NCBI GenBank assembly: GCA_900544545.1
Contig: UQVY01000006.1
Coordinates: 54,779-118,778, forward strand
DNA: 64,000 bases
From: an uncultured Eubacteriales bacterium
Lineage (GTDB): Bacteria; Bacillota; Clostridia; Christensenellales; CAG-314
Reading direction: 5' to 3'
This document shows, piece by piece, positions 15,687 through 24,323 of this stretch; position 1 is the stretch's first letter; the number at the start of each line of letters is the position of its first letter. Under the pieces are notes generated by a model that worked only from the letters and a program-made list of their open reading frames with translations, made no database searches and was not told the DNA's origin. A program made the position numbers and the translations under genes.

Positions 15687-18051
15687 CGTTTTCTCCGTTG
15701 TTTTTCTGATTTATCGCCGAAAAAATCGTCGAGGCGTTCAATTCGGCTTTCTTTTTTTCCGTAAACGTAATTTCTATCGGTTCGCAGAGCCTTATAAGCT
15801 CCAGCTCCTCGAATACCTTAATCGCAAGCGTTATCTGACCTCGCGTAAGGTCGTAAAGCGGAAGGGTCGTCCATAATTCGTTCCAGTCGGAATATCGTTT
15901 TTTCCCGCTCCTGAGGGCTTTATAGACTCTGCCGCAGATTTCTCTCGTAAGTCCGGAATGCCGCGGAATAAAACTTCCGCAATCCGAAACGAATACGCGG
16001 CTGCCTTTCGGGAAGGGATAGCCGATTTTCAGATAGTCGCGGCTCCCGAGAACGAACAGAAGACTTCCCGCTCTCTCCGCACGGGGGACTTCCGTCGGAG
16101 CTACGAGCAGCCTTTTCCCCGCAAAAGTCGAAGGCGTGAAGTATTCCGGACGAAAATCCGTAAGACAAAAACCCTCTTTCCTGACGATTTTCGCCGCTTC
16201 ACCCAGCGAAAACGCGACGACCGTAACGTTTTCCGCCGCAATAAGCTCCTTCGCTCCGTCCGAATCCACGATTTCGAATAGTCTTTCGGCTTTCCCCGAA
16301 CAATCCGACTTCGCAGAAGAAGGTTTATCCGAAGAAAATCCGGATTCGTCGGAAAAATCGGATAGGATTTCACCCGTCGGACGAAGAGACGCCGCGAGAT
16401 TTTCAAGGCACAATTCGTCGATTCGGAGAGAATTACAGGGCGTCATCGCACGGATTATTCCTATCGTTTTTTTCTCGAAGGAATCGTACTCCATCGTAAA
16501 CAGGAAGTCAAGCAAATTTCGCCTCTCGGCAGGATAAACATACCCCGAATACGAGAAAAATCCCTTTAGCGTAAAACCCGAATGAAGTTTAAACGCGACG
16601 TGATCGCGGGATTGTCCGAAAAGCGAAACCTCGTCGCAGTAATCCCTTATCCTGAAAACGGGAACGTCGCTCGTCGCCATAGGCTGAAGCCTGTCGGTAA
16701 ACTCCCTGAACTCCGCAGAAGAATATTCGGGCTTGTAATCCAGATCGTAGTATATGCAGTAGTCGGAAAATTCCTGCTTCCCGAGAGCGTCCGAGAGCCT
16801 TTCCCGAAATTCCCCGAGCTTTTCCTCCGCAAGAGTAAAACCGACCGAATGCCTGTGTCCGCCGAATCTTACGAAAACGTCGGACATTTCCGAAAATATC
16901 GCAAAGAGATTCACGTTCACCGTACCCCTACCGGAGCCTACGATTTTACCGTCCTCTTTCATCATCACGAATGCCGAAAGTCCGTATTTTTCCTTGTACC
17001 TCGAAGCGGCTATACCCAGAATTCCGTGTTTCCAGCCCTCTCCTACCACGAAAACGCATCTGTCTTTCTCGAGGCTTTCGGCGGTAATCATTCCGTCGGA
17101 TTCGGAAATCGTTTCCTCCAGCAGCTTTTTGCGAGTTTCGTTAAGCTCGTTGAGCCTTATCGCCGCAAAATCGTCGGCTTTATTCATAGCAAGAAGCACT
17201 TCGAGAGCCGGATAAGGATCCCCGACGCGGCCGGCGGCGTTTATTCGCGGACAAATCTTCATCGTATAGTCGTAGACGTTGCACTTCCCGTTTACGCCCG
17301 CAATCTTCAGAAGCGATCGCAGCCCCGCGTGGTTGATTTCGGAAAGTCCTCTTTCCACGATGATTCTGTTTTCGTCTTCGAGAGGCATAAGATCGCCGAT
17401 AATCCCCACGGCTGCAAGCGAAGCGTATTTATTCGCGGCTTCCTCGCCCGAAAGAGCCTGCACGAGCTTGAAAGCTACGCCCGAACCCGAAAGATAGGGG
17501 TAGCCTCCGCCCTTTTTGCAGTTTACGCAAACGCAGTCGGGAAGAATCGGCGGAAGCTCGTGATGGTCGGTAACTATGACTTCGAGTCCGTATTCGTCGC
17601 GAATCCTCTCTATCTCTTCCTTGTCGGAAATTCCGCAGTCAACCGTTATCAGTAGGTCGCAGGGAAATTCTTCGAGCTTCTCTCCGACTAAATCGGCGTG
17701 AAGCCCGTATCCGTTTTCTCTTCTCGGCAAAACCACGACGGCAGACACCCCGAGCGAATCGAAATAGAGCTTCAGCACGGAAGCGGCGGAAATTCCGTCG
17801 GCGTCGTAGTCGCCGTAAATCATTACCGAACCGCCCGCGGCGATAAGCTCCTCGATCGTTTCGCAGGCTTCGTCCATTCCGTCGATAAGAAACGGATCGG
17901 AAAGAGTCTGCTTTCCGCCCGAAAGCCGATTTTCATAACCTCTCGCCGCGCACAGAACGGCCGTCGGCTCGTCGATTCCGAATTCTCTTTGCAGTCTCGA
18001 AACCGTTTCCGTATTCGCTTCGTATTCTCTTTTGCGGAAAAAATCCTTCAT
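15667..18051 (-). CDS. recJ: Single-stranded-DNA-specific exonuclease RecJ
   Basis: A 794-residue DHH-family 5'-3' exonuclease acting in recombination and mismatch repair. Catalytic motifs are present: YGDYDADGISA (motif I), TVDCGIS, VTDHHELP (the DHH motif) and the DHHA1 region with GSGRGTVN and GGHRHSVGFTL. The C-terminal ~200 residues are poorly conserved and longer than in the E. coli enzyme, a feature also seen in other Firmicutes. It is co-transcribed with relA. The 94-base gap to secF holds the secF terminator. Confidence 0.95.
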   Translation of the reverse strand: MKDFFRKREYEANTETVSRLQREFGIDEPTAVLCAARGYENRLSGGKQTLSDPFLIDGMDEACETIEELIAAGGSVMIYGDYDADGISAASVLKLYFDSLGVSAVVVLPRRENGYGLHADLVGEKLEEFPCDLLITVDCGISDKEEIERIRDEYGLEVIVTDHHELPPILPDCVCVNCKKGGGYPYLSGSGVAFKLVQALSGEEAANKYASLAAVGIIGDLMPLEDENRIIVERGLSEINHAGLRSLLKIAGVNGKCNVYDYTMKICPRINAAGRVGDPYPALEVLLAMNKADDFAAIRLNELNETRKKLLEETISESDGMITAESLEKDRCVFVVGEGWKHGILGIAASRYKEKYGLSAFVMMKEDGKIVGSGRGTVNVNLFAIFSEMSDVFVRFGGHRHSVGFTLAEEKLGEFRERLSDALGKQEFSDYCIYYDLDYKPEYSSAEFREFTDRLQPMATSDVPVFRIRDYCDEVSLFGQSRDHVAFKLHSGFTLKGFFSYSGYVYPAERRNLLDFLFTMEYDSFEKKTIGIIRAMTPCNSLRIDELCLENLAASLRPTGEILSDFSDESGFSSDKPSSAKSDCSGKAERLFEIVDSDGAKELIAAENVTVVAFSLGEAAKIVRKEGFCLTDFRPEYFTPSTFAGKRLLVAPTEVPRAERAGSLLFVLGSRDYLKIGYPFPKGSRVFVSDCGSFIPRHSGLTREICGRVYKALRSGKKRYSDWNELWTTLPLYDLTRGQITLAIKVFEELELIRLCEPIEITFTEKKKAELNASTIFSAINQKNNGENDANRTG

Positions 18052-18096
18052 TCGCGTTCCCTTTTACGCGCGCTCGGAATCGCGGCGTAAATATAA

Positions 18097-18128
18097 TAAA
18101 AAAACCTTCCGCAAGTAGGGAAGGTTTT
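18097..18128 (-). terminator. Terminator of the secD-secF operon
   Basis: On the minus strand AAAACCTTCC pairs with GGAAGG (extended by TTTT) around an 8-base loop and ends in seven Ts. It lies 17 bases after the secF stop. Confidence 0.88.
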
Positions 18129-18145
18129 GATTTTTAGCAGTGTAA

Positions 18146-18976
18146 TCAGTTGTTCTTACCTTCAGCCGACACGTTATAAAGAGCGTTGGTCATAGGACGA
18201 ATCGCAATCATCGGAAGAACAAGAGCTACGAGAAGCTCCACAGCAACTCCGATCGAACCGCCGAATACTACGACGAGGACGGCGGCGATAACCGAGATAA
18301 TCGCAAGGATAACGCCGATTCTTCCGGTTTTAGCGGCTTCGCGCTTATCGGAAAGGACAAGCGAGGTTGCAAAAGCGGCGAAGATAAACACGACCGCGCT
18401 CATTGCTACGGACACGAAGGAGAAATCCATACCGATAAGACTGAGGATAAGCTCGACGACGTTGTATACGGCAACGAGAACGACTGCGTTCGCGATAACC
18501 GTAAGCATAGCCTTGGCTCCGGACTTTTTGAAGGTAATTATAATTACGTAAACGGCCGTAAGCACGAGAGCGATAAGCAAAGCTACGAGCATAAGCACGT
18601 AGGGCTTGCCTTCGACGGGCTTGGCGGAAGCGGATTTTACGGACGCGTCGGAAATCACGGATTTAACCGCGTTTTCGATAGCAGTCTTGTCCGATTCGGC
18701 AAACTTACGGTTGACTGTGAAGTGCATACCCGCATAGTCGTTACCCGAAAGAACAGCCGCGGCTTCGGCCTTATAGCCGGCTTTTTTGAGAGCGGCTTCG
18801 GTATCCGCGCTTATCTTCGCGTAAGATTCTTTATCTACGTCGTTCTTGAAGAGGACTTCGATGTCCGTTCCTCCGCTGATCGTAAAATCGGTATTATAGA
18901 GGTTAAAGCAGGCACCGACGATAGTTACGGCAAGAAGCACTAACCCGATTATCAATGTAATAACACTTTTTTTCAT
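18146..18976 (-). CDS. secF: Divergent SecF-like protein translocase subunit
   Basis: A 276-residue protein with the SecF layout: one membrane helix (about 5-27), an extracytoplasmic domain opening with DFTISGGTDIEV (compare the family DFTGGT motif), then five helices (about 132-262). SecF with SecD uses the proton gradient to help pull proteins across the membrane. Here the transmembrane aspartate expected in the NDTVVVFDRIRE region appears to be replaced by alanine (A203 by my alignment), and the region reads FATSLVLSDKRE. The gene lies 15 bases after secD. The family assignment rests on layout, the N-terminal motif and pairing with secD. Confidence 0.78.
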   Translation of the reverse strand: MKKSVITLIIGLVLLAVTIVGACFNLYNTDFTISGGTDIEVLFKNDVDKESYAKISADTEAALKKAGYKAEAAAVLSGNDYAGMHFTVNRKFAESDKTAIENAVKSVISDASVKSASAKPVEGKPYVLMLVALLIALVLTAVYVIIITFKKSGAKAMLTVIANAVVLVAVYNVVELILSLIGMDFSFVSVAMSAVVFIFAAFATSLVLSDKREAAKTGRIGVILAIISVIAAVLVVVFGGSIGVAVELLVALVLPMIAIRPMTNALYNVSAEGKNN

Positions 18977-18991
18977 TATCCGAGCCTCCCG

Positions 18992-20383
18992 TTAGTTTTG
19001 CTGACGCTTATAACCGTAAGCCTTGTCGTTGTCGGAAGCAGAGCGTACAAGCATAAGCATACCTCTCGAAACTGCCATGGAACAGATAGCCGACGCGATT
19101 ACCGAATAAAGAACGGTCATAGCGAAACCTACGAGTTCCGGAAGCAGAATCGCGGTGAATACGGCTGCGAAAACAGCGGCTACGCTTGCGCCGAGATTGA
19201 TTCTGAAAGCTTTTTTGGAGCCGTCCTTGATTGCGTCGAGACGACTTCTTCCGAGCTTATTGTACTGACGGGCTACGTTTTCGAGAAGAATGAACTGAGC
19301 CGCAATGCCGAACATCAGACCGACTACCGCACCGATGAAGGATTCGAATCCGAAGGTGGAAGCGGGAATGAAAGCAACCATAAATACGGTTAGAGTCGCG
19401 AAAAGAAGCAGCGAAAGAGCGGCAGCCAGACCGTTAAGTCCGTAAAGAACGATCATAACCACGACCGCGACTGCGAAGATAATCGCAAGAACGAGGAAAA
19501 GCTTGCTTGCGGCGTCCTCTCCCATAGCCGCGCCGAGATCTCTTATAACGAGATGTTCTTTGGCGAAATCGGCGTCGAAACTTCCCGTCTGCATATCGAG
19601 AGCAACCTGAGTGGCTTTATCGTAACTGGATATACCGGTAATCGCGAAGTAAGTGCTGTTGGACTGAACGGGCGAGGTAACGCTCGTATAGCCTATAAGA
19701 TTACCGTCGAGAAGAAGCGTAACGTAAAGAGTCTTGCTCGAGGAAGCGTCCGCGGTAGCCTTGCTGATAAGAACGGCTCCGTCGCCCTTGAATGCGAAAT
19801 AAATGCCGTAGGTACGCTGCGAATCGCTGCCCGCCTGTGCGAACTCGAACTTGTCCACGGAAAGAACGTCTTCGTACGCGGAATAATCCACGCCGTCCTT
19901 GGGCTCGGTATCGAGAACCTTAATCGTAACTACGCCCCTGTTGGAAACGAAGCTCTTGAAAATGGTGGAACTCGTGGAAGAATTCGCCTGAACGCATTCC
20001 ACGCGGATTGCCTTACCGTCGAGAACGGTTACTTTAATATCTTTAGCGGAAAGTAATTCAAGACGCTTTTTCATTATTTCCGCAGCCTTTTCGAGAGATT
20101 TATTAAGGTCTTCCGCGTCGATAGCGACTTTATCGTCCTCGTCGACCACGTTGCCTTCCTTATCCGTATAGTTGCCGTAAACGTCGGTGTAATACTCGTT
20201 TGCGGTATAGATAACGTATTCCGCACCGGCTTTGAAATCCGAGCTTAACTCAATGAGATTAAGTGCGGAACAAAAGTCGTCCGCCTTGCCGATCGCGAAA
20301 CGCGGAGCAAAACCGAATGCCGCAGCAAGTACGATGACTACCGCCGCTACGACGAGCCAAACGATGGACTTTCTCTTGTTCAT
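18992..20383 (-). CDS. secD: Divergent SecD-like protein translocase subunit
   Basis: A 463-residue protein with the SecD plan: N-terminal helix (8-28), a large extracytoplasmic region with a degenerate version of the LDLxGG motif (SSDFKAG), the RRL-like segment EIMKKRLELLSAKD, and a C-terminal block of five to six helices. The family's GMAVDANVLIFERI motif corresponds to the segment at 355-370 (MFGIAAQFILLENV), so the proton-relay aspartate seems replaced by A361 and the following arginine by asparagine. Its location next to scfB-scfA-yajC is the classical clostridial neighbourhood of secDF. Its promoter is at 20434-20462. Confidence 0.8.
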   Translation of the reverse strand: MNKRKSIVWLVVAAVVIVLAAAFGFAPRFAIGKADDFCSALNLIELSSDFKAGAEYVIYTANEYYTDVYGNYTDKEGNVVDEDDKVAIDAEDLNKSLEKAAEIMKKRLELLSAKDIKVTVLDGKAIRVECVQANSSTSSTIFKSFVSNRGVVTIKVLDTEPKDGVDYSAYEDVLSVDKFEFAQAGSDSQRTYGIYFAFKGDGAVLISKATADASSSKTLYVTLLLDGNLIGYTSVTSPVQSNSTYFAITGISSYDKATQVALDMQTGSFDADFAKEHLVIRDLGAAMGEDAASKLFLVLAIIFAVAVVVMIVLYGLNGLAAALSLLLFATLTVFMVAFIPASTFGFESFIGAVVGLMFGIAAQFILLENVARQYNKLGRSRLDAIKDGSKKAFRINLGASVAAVFAAVFTAILLPELVGFAMTVLYSVIASAICSMAVSRGMLMLVRSASDNDKAYGYKRQQN

Positions 20384-20433
20384 CTGTGATTGCCTCCTAA
20401 AAATGTTAAGTGTTAGTAAGTTGTAACCACTCT

Positions 20434-20462
20434 ATTATATTAAATCTTTTCGATTTAGTCAA
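20434..20462 (-). promoter_or_regulatory. Sigma-A promoter of secD-secF
   Basis: TTGACT (plus 20457-20462) and TATAAT (20434-20439) are 17 bases apart on the minus strand, 50 bases upstream of the secD start. SecDF can thus be transcribed separately from scfB. Confidence 0.82.
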
Positions 20463-20501
20463 ACAATTTGGTTATTTTTTTACCGCAGGATATCGACTTT
20501 T

Positions 20502-21827
20502 TTATATTTTTTCCTTGGCGTTGACGTACATAGCGCATTCCAGACGCTTTTTCATCATCTCGCAGGCTCCTTCGTAGGGAACGTTTATGTCTTTCGAATA
20601 ATGAATGGCGTTGGCGTTGCAACCGCCGCTGCAGAGGTATTTCGCCCAGCAATCGGCGCATTTCGCTTTCGTGAAAACCGTGGAGGAAGCTATTTTGTCA
20701 CGTATGTCTTCGCGCGTAATGCCCGTATAGACGTTACCGAGAAGAAATTCCTTCTCGCCGACGAATTGATGGCACGGGTAAATATCGCCGTTGGGAGCAA
20801 CGGCGATATATTCGCTTCCGGCGCCGCAGCCGGTTATTCTCTTTCTGAAGCACGGACCGTCCTCGAGATTAACGTTAAAATGGAAGAAACTGAACCACGT
20901 ATCGTCGTTCTTTCTCCTTTCAACGTATTCCTTCGCAAGTTTCTCGTACTGTTCGAAAATAACGGGAAGATCCTTGTCCGATATTGCCATAGGATGCTCT
21001 TCGGGCAGAACGACCGGTTCGATCGAAACCTGATCGAAACCCATTTCGCTCATAGCGATTACGTCCTCGGCAAAATCGAGATTGTCCTTCGTGAAAGTAC
21101 CTCTTATAAAGTAGCTCTTATCCCCTCGGATCTTACGGAATTCCCTGTAATTATCTATAATGACGTCGTAACTGCCTTTACCGTTGACGGTAGGACGGGC
21201 CTTGTCGTTGACTTCCTTCCTTCCGTCAAGACTCATAACGACGTTGTCCATTTCTTCGTTGAGATACTTCCTCTTCTCTTCGTCGAAAAGCACGCCGTTG
21301 GTCGTTACGGTAAACTTGAATTCCTTGCCCGCTTCCTTAGCCTTTTCCTTTCCGTAGGACACGACTTCCCTGAGAACCTCGTAATTCATAAGCGGTTCTC
21401 CGCCGAAAAAGTCAAGCTCGAGATTATGACGCTTTCCCGAATGCTCTATAAGAAAGTCGATGGCCTTCCTTCCGGTTTCCGCGGACATAACCTGACGCTC
21501 GCCGTGATAAGCTCCTTCGCCCGCAAAACAATACCTGCATCTGAGGTTGCAGTCGTGACTTATATGCAGACAGACCGACTTGATTTCCTTACTTTTAACG
21601 AGACGATTATCGGGATTGGGACGAGCGTAGAGAACGCCCTGCTTTTTAAGCTCTTCTATCTCCTCTCCTATCTCTTTCAACTCGTCGGCGGCGATACCTT
21701 CCGTTTCCCCTCCGAGAAACTTATAGGCTTTTTCGTCTATCTCGAGAAGCGCGCCGCTCTCCGAATCGAAAACGAAATAATCGCCGTTGCAAACAAAACT
21801 ATGTACCAAAATATAACTCCCTTTCAA
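20502..21827 (-). CDS. scfB: SCIFF peptide maturase, radical SAM/SPASM thioether-forming enzyme
   Basis: A 441-residue radical SAM enzyme that installs a thioether crosslink in the SCIFF peptide encoded just upstream. The N-terminal ~80 residues resemble the peptide-binding region of related maturases. The radical SAM cluster cysteines are C93, C97 and C100 (CNLRCRYC). The C-terminal SPASM domain carries the expected cysteines (CGAGSEYIAVAPNG, YPCHQF, CADCWAKYLCSGGC) for two auxiliary clusters. The pairing with scfA and the nearby secDF-yajC is the typical clostridial arrangement. A terminator-like hairpin separates it from scfA, so it is probably made at lower level than the peptide. Confidence 0.96.
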   Translation of the reverse strand: MKGSYILVHSFVCNGDYFVFDSESGALLEIDEKAYKFLGGETEGIAADELKEIGEEIEELKKQGVLYARPNPDNRLVKSKEIKSVCLHISHDCNLRCRYCFAGEGAYHGERQVMSAETGRKAIDFLIEHSGKRHNLELDFFGGEPLMNYEVLREVVSYGKEKAKEAGKEFKFTVTTNGVLFDEEKRKYLNEEMDNVVMSLDGRKEVNDKARPTVNGKGSYDVIIDNYREFRKIRGDKSYFIRGTFTKDNLDFAEDVIAMSEMGFDQVSIEPVVLPEEHPMAISDKDLPVIFEQYEKLAKEYVERRKNDDTWFSFFHFNVNLEDGPCFRKRITGCGAGSEYIAVAPNGDIYPCHQFVGEKEFLLGNVYTGITREDIRDKIASSTVFTKAKCADCWAKYLCSGGCNANAIHYSKDINVPYEGACEMMKKRLECAMYVNAKEKI

Positions 21828-21831
21828 CGGG

Positions 21832-21856
21832 AAAAAGCCCCAATTCTCTTCGGGGC
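21832..21856 (-). terminator. Intergenic (partial) terminator between scfA and scfB
   Basis: On the minus strand GCCCC pairs with GGGGC (plus 21852-21856 and 21837-21841) across a 10-base loop and is followed directly by TTTTT. The 5-bp stem is short, so leakage into scfB is likely, giving more peptide mRNA than maturase mRNA. Confidence 0.6.
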
Positions 21857-21870
21857 GATTCTCTCGACTC

Positions 21871-22044
21871 TTATTTGTTTCCTTTGCCTGCGTATCTGAC
21901 TTTAACTCTTCTCTCGCAGGTCTGATTTCCTACGGTGCAGGAGGTCTTACAAGCCGACTGACAGCTGCTGCGGCATTCTCCGCATCCGGAACCGACGATG
22001 TTTTCGTTAAGCTTTGCGTTTGCGATGACTTTTATATGTTTCAT
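21871..22044 (-). CDS. scfA: SCIFF precursor peptide (six cysteines in forty-five residues)
   Basis: A 57-residue ribosomally made peptide. The N-terminal half is the leader-like MKHIKVIANAKLNENIVGSG. The second half has six cysteines (C21, C24, C28, C32, C36, C43) with the near-invariant SCQSACKTSCT core, diagnostic of the SCIFF family. Work on a Thermoanaerobacter homologue reported a thioether between the fourth cysteine and a nearby threonine, and C32 and T37 are in that arrangement here. The ATG at 22044 follows a GGAG site; an ATG six codons upstream lacks one. The biological role of SCIFF is unknown. Confidence 0.96.
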   Translation of the reverse strand: MKHIKVIANAKLNENIVGSGCGECRSSCQSACKTSCTVGNQTCERRVKVRYAGKGNK

Positions 22045-22125
22045 TTGTTTCTCCTTTTTCATGCCTGACCCGTGAGCTGCGCGCCCGCAGCGGCGATCGC
22101 GTACACGAACGATATTATATCGGGA

Positions 22126-22154
22126 ATTATACTATATTTCCGCCGAAATTTCAA
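22126..22154 (-). promoter_or_regulatory. Sigma-A promoter of scfA
   Basis: TTGAAA (plus 22149-22154) and a perfect TATAAT (22126-22131) are 17 bases apart on the minus strand. The leader to the scfA ATG is about 75 bases and GC-rich (GCGATCGCCGCTGCGGGCGC). Confidence 0.85.
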
Positions 22155-22165
22155 CTGATTTTTGC

Positions 22166-22555
22166 TCATTCGTTGAATTTCTTTTTGTTTACGGCAAGAA
22201 TACCCGTAAGACCGCCGATAATTACTCCCGCCGCAAGGTCAACCAGAACTATTCCTACCGAAAGCGTTCCTCCTAAACTCAGAAAAAGAACTATATTCAC
22301 GAGAGCGAAAATCAATCCGCCTATGACTCCCTTTATAAGTCCGTTTTCTCCCGTCTTTATCTGAGTGAAGACTCCCGTGAAAACCGCGACGCCTTTTATG
22401 ACTACGTTGAGAATTTTAACGAGCGTATCGCTCATATTGCAGTATTTCCCGACGATCGCGACGATTATGACGAGAGCGGTTGCGAAAACGGCTGCGACAA
22501 GCCCGCACATCAAACTTTCCGTAAACGTATTTTTTCTTGAAACAGACAACTCCAT
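22166..22555 (-). CDS. TIGR04086 family membrane protein
   Basis: A 129-residue protein with four predicted membrane helices (about residues 15-35, 48-66, 74-92, 98-120) and the glycine-rich motif GLIKGVIGGLIFALVN. This matches the TIGR04086 family, small membrane proteins found in Clostridia next to scfA and yajC. The function is unknown; the conserved neighbourhood suggests a link to protein export or to SCIFF. GGGAGG precedes the ATG. The scfA promoter lies just after its stop codon. Confidence 0.82.
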   Translation of the reverse strand: MELSVSRKNTFTESLMCGLVAAVFATALVIIVAIVGKYCNMSDTLVKILNVVIKGVAVFTGVFTQIKTGENGLIKGVIGGLIFALVNIVLFLSLGGTLSVGIVLVDLAAGVIIGGLTGILAVNKKKFNE

Positions 22556-22618
22556 AAAAAAGCCTCCCTCTGCGTTTTGTTACATAATATGAGTCCGGAT
22601 CGGAGGTTATGACCAAAG

Positions 22619-22661
22619 AAAAAACGCCCGACGGGAATTAACTTCCCCGGACGCCTTTGAT
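22619..22661 (-). terminator. Probable terminator of yajC
   Basis: On the minus strand an imperfect stem between CGTCCGGGGAA and TTCCCGTCGGGCG is followed by six Ts (plus-strand A run at 22619-22624). It lies about 25 bases after the yajC stop. Confidence 0.55.
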
Positions 22662-22688
22662 TTCCGGATAACCGCTCCGCAAAAAGGA

Positions 22689-23060
22689 TTATTTGATTTC
22701 GTTGGTAACGACTTCTTCTTCCTTTTTTTCCTTTTCTTCCGGCTCGATTCTCCAGAGAGCTTCTTTTACGTAACGCAGATAGCTCATATGTCCCTCCATT
22801 CCCGTTTCGATAACGAAATCGCTGTCGGTAACCTCAGCCACTCTGCCCTTTACTCCGTCTCTCGTCAGAATGACCGAGCCGACTTTAAGGCTGCTGCGCA
22901 TTTCCTGTTCCTGTTTTTCCTGCTTTTTTCTCTGTCTGCTGCTCGAAAAGAACGTCCAGCCGAACAAAACCACCAAAAGACCGAGCAAGACGTATACCAT
23001 CCAGTTTCCGCCGCTCTGAGTCGTGGTTTCACCTTCAAAGAAAAGTAAAAGATTTCTCAT
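22689..23060 (-). CDS. yajC: Preprotein translocase subunit YajC
   Basis: A 123-residue protein with one N-terminal membrane helix (about residues 21-38), a basic segment (SSSRQRKKQEKQ) and the YajC soluble domain with LKVGSVILTRDGVKGRVAEV. YajC associates with SecDF and the insertase in the membrane. The acidic-basic C-terminal tail (about 105-123) is longer than in short homologues. It lies between tgt and scfA, the usual clostridial order, and has its own promoter and a 68-base leader. Confidence 0.93.
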   Translation of the reverse strand: MRNLLLFFEGETTTQSGGNWMVYVLLGLLVVLFGWTFFSSSRQRKKQEKQEQEMRSSLKVGSVILTRDGVKGRVAEVTDSDFVIETGMEGHMSYLRYVKEALWRIEPEEKEKKEEEVVTNEIK

Positions 23061-23127
23061 TTTTCTGCTCCTTTAATTATTAAAAACGCCTCGCGGACAA
23101 AAATCCGCCCCGCATTTTTACCGATAA

Positions 23128-23156
23128 ATTATACATTAAAAACGACCTTTTGGCAA
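23128..23156 (-). promoter_or_regulatory. Sigma-A promoter of yajC
   Basis: TTGCCA (plus 23151-23156) and a perfect TATAAT (23128-23133) are 17 bases apart on the minus strand. The spacer overlaps a weak AAACGA/TCGTTT hairpin with a T tail that could act as the tgt terminator. Confidence 0.82.
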
Positions 23157-23167
23157 TCGTTTCAAAG

Positions 23168-24304
23168 TCAAATAACAACTCTTCCGTAATATTTTGCGTA
23201 AAACTCCTTTCTGAATTCCGTGAAGGAATCGCTTTCGATACTCCGACGGATATCTTCGGTAAGTTTAAGAAGGAATCTTATGTTGTGAATCGACAAAAGC
23301 ATACTCGCAAGAATCTCGTTCGTGTTTACGAGATGCCTTAAATAAGCCTTGGTGAAGTTTTTACAGCAATAACAGTCGCATTCGTCGTCGAGAGCCGTAA
23401 AATCTTCCTTGTAAACGGCGTTCCTGACCGTTATCTTGCCCTTCGAGGTCATAGCCGTGCCGTTTCTCGCTATCCTCGTGGGAATAACGCAGTCAAACAT
23501 ATCTATTCCGCGCATAACCCCCTCTATGATATAGTCGGGCGTACCTACTCCCATAAGATATCGCGGCATATTTTCGGGATAATAAGGCTGAATCGCGTCG
23601 AGCATTTCGTACATAAGCTCTGCAGGCTCCCCTACCGAAAGACCGCCGACGGCTATTCCGCATTCCGCAAATTCCGCGGTCGCTTTCGCGCTTTCTATTC
23701 TCAGATCCTTATACATATTACCCTGAATTATCGGGAAAAGCATCTGTTTTTCGCTGTTTTTGGCTTTAACGCACCTTTCCAGCCATCTCAGCGTCCTTTT
23801 CATCGCCGAACGCGCGTAATCCTTATCGCTTCCGTATTCCGTGCATTCGTCGAAAGCCATAATTATATCCGCGCCGAGTTTGCGCTCCGTTTCCATAACG
23901 TTCTCGGGCGTGAAAACGTGTCTGCTTCCGTCGATATGCGACTGAAAGGTAACGCCCTCCTCCTCTATCTTCCGCAAAGCCCCCAGCGAAAAGACCTGAA
24001 ATCCGCCGCTGTCGGTCAAAATAGGCCCGTCCCAGTTCATAAACTTATGGAGTCCGCCGGCTTTTTCGACTATATCGCTACCCGGTCTCAGATAGAGATG
24101 ATAGGTATTGGAAAGGAGAATCTGAGTTTTTATCTCGCGAAGAGTAGAAGGCAGAACGGCCTTGACCGTCGCCGCCGTTCCTACGGGCATAAAGACCGGA
24201 GTTTTTATAATTCCGTGGGGAGTTCTGAATTCTCCGAGTCTCGCTCCCGATTTTTCGTCCCTTTTCAATAACCTGAAATCGAAGTTTTCGTTATGATTGC
24301 ACAT
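23168..24304 (-). CDS. tgt: tRNA-guanine transglycosylase (queuosine synthesis)
   Basis: A 378-residue bacterial Tgt, which exchanges guanine-34 for preQ1 in GUN-anticodon tRNAs. Catalytic features are intact: TDSGGFQVFSLG with the catalytic aspartate, ADIIMAFDECTEY, GGLSVGEP, and the zinc-binding C-x-C-x2-C segment CDCYCCKNFTKAYLRHL near residue 310. It lies 19 bases after queA, the next enzyme of the pathway. No preQ1 synthesis genes are in the window. Confidence 0.97.
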   Translation of the reverse strand: MCNHNENFDFRLLKRDEKSGARLGEFRTPHGIIKTPVFMPVGTAATVKAVLPSTLREIKTQILLSNTYHLYLRPGSDIVEKAGGLHKFMNWDGPILTDSGGFQVFSLGALRKIEEEGVTFQSHIDGSRHVFTPENVMETERKLGADIIMAFDECTEYGSDKDYARSAMKRTLRWLERCVKAKNSEKQMLFPIIQGNMYKDLRIESAKATAEFAECGIAVGGLSVGEPAELMYEMLDAIQPYYPENMPRYLMGVGTPDYIIEGVMRGIDMFDCVIPTRIARNGTAMTSKGKITVRNAVYKEDFTALDDECDCYCCKNFTKAYLRHLVNTNEILASMLLSIHNIRFLLKLTEDIRRSIESDSFTEFRKEFYAKYYGRVVI

Positions 24305-24323
24305 TTTCCGTTCCTCCCGTCCT

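Noticed and set aside
19330..19360. GATTCGAATCC, resembling a tRNA T-loop
   Set aside because: It lies inside the secD coding sequence and has no acceptor, D or anticodon stems around it.
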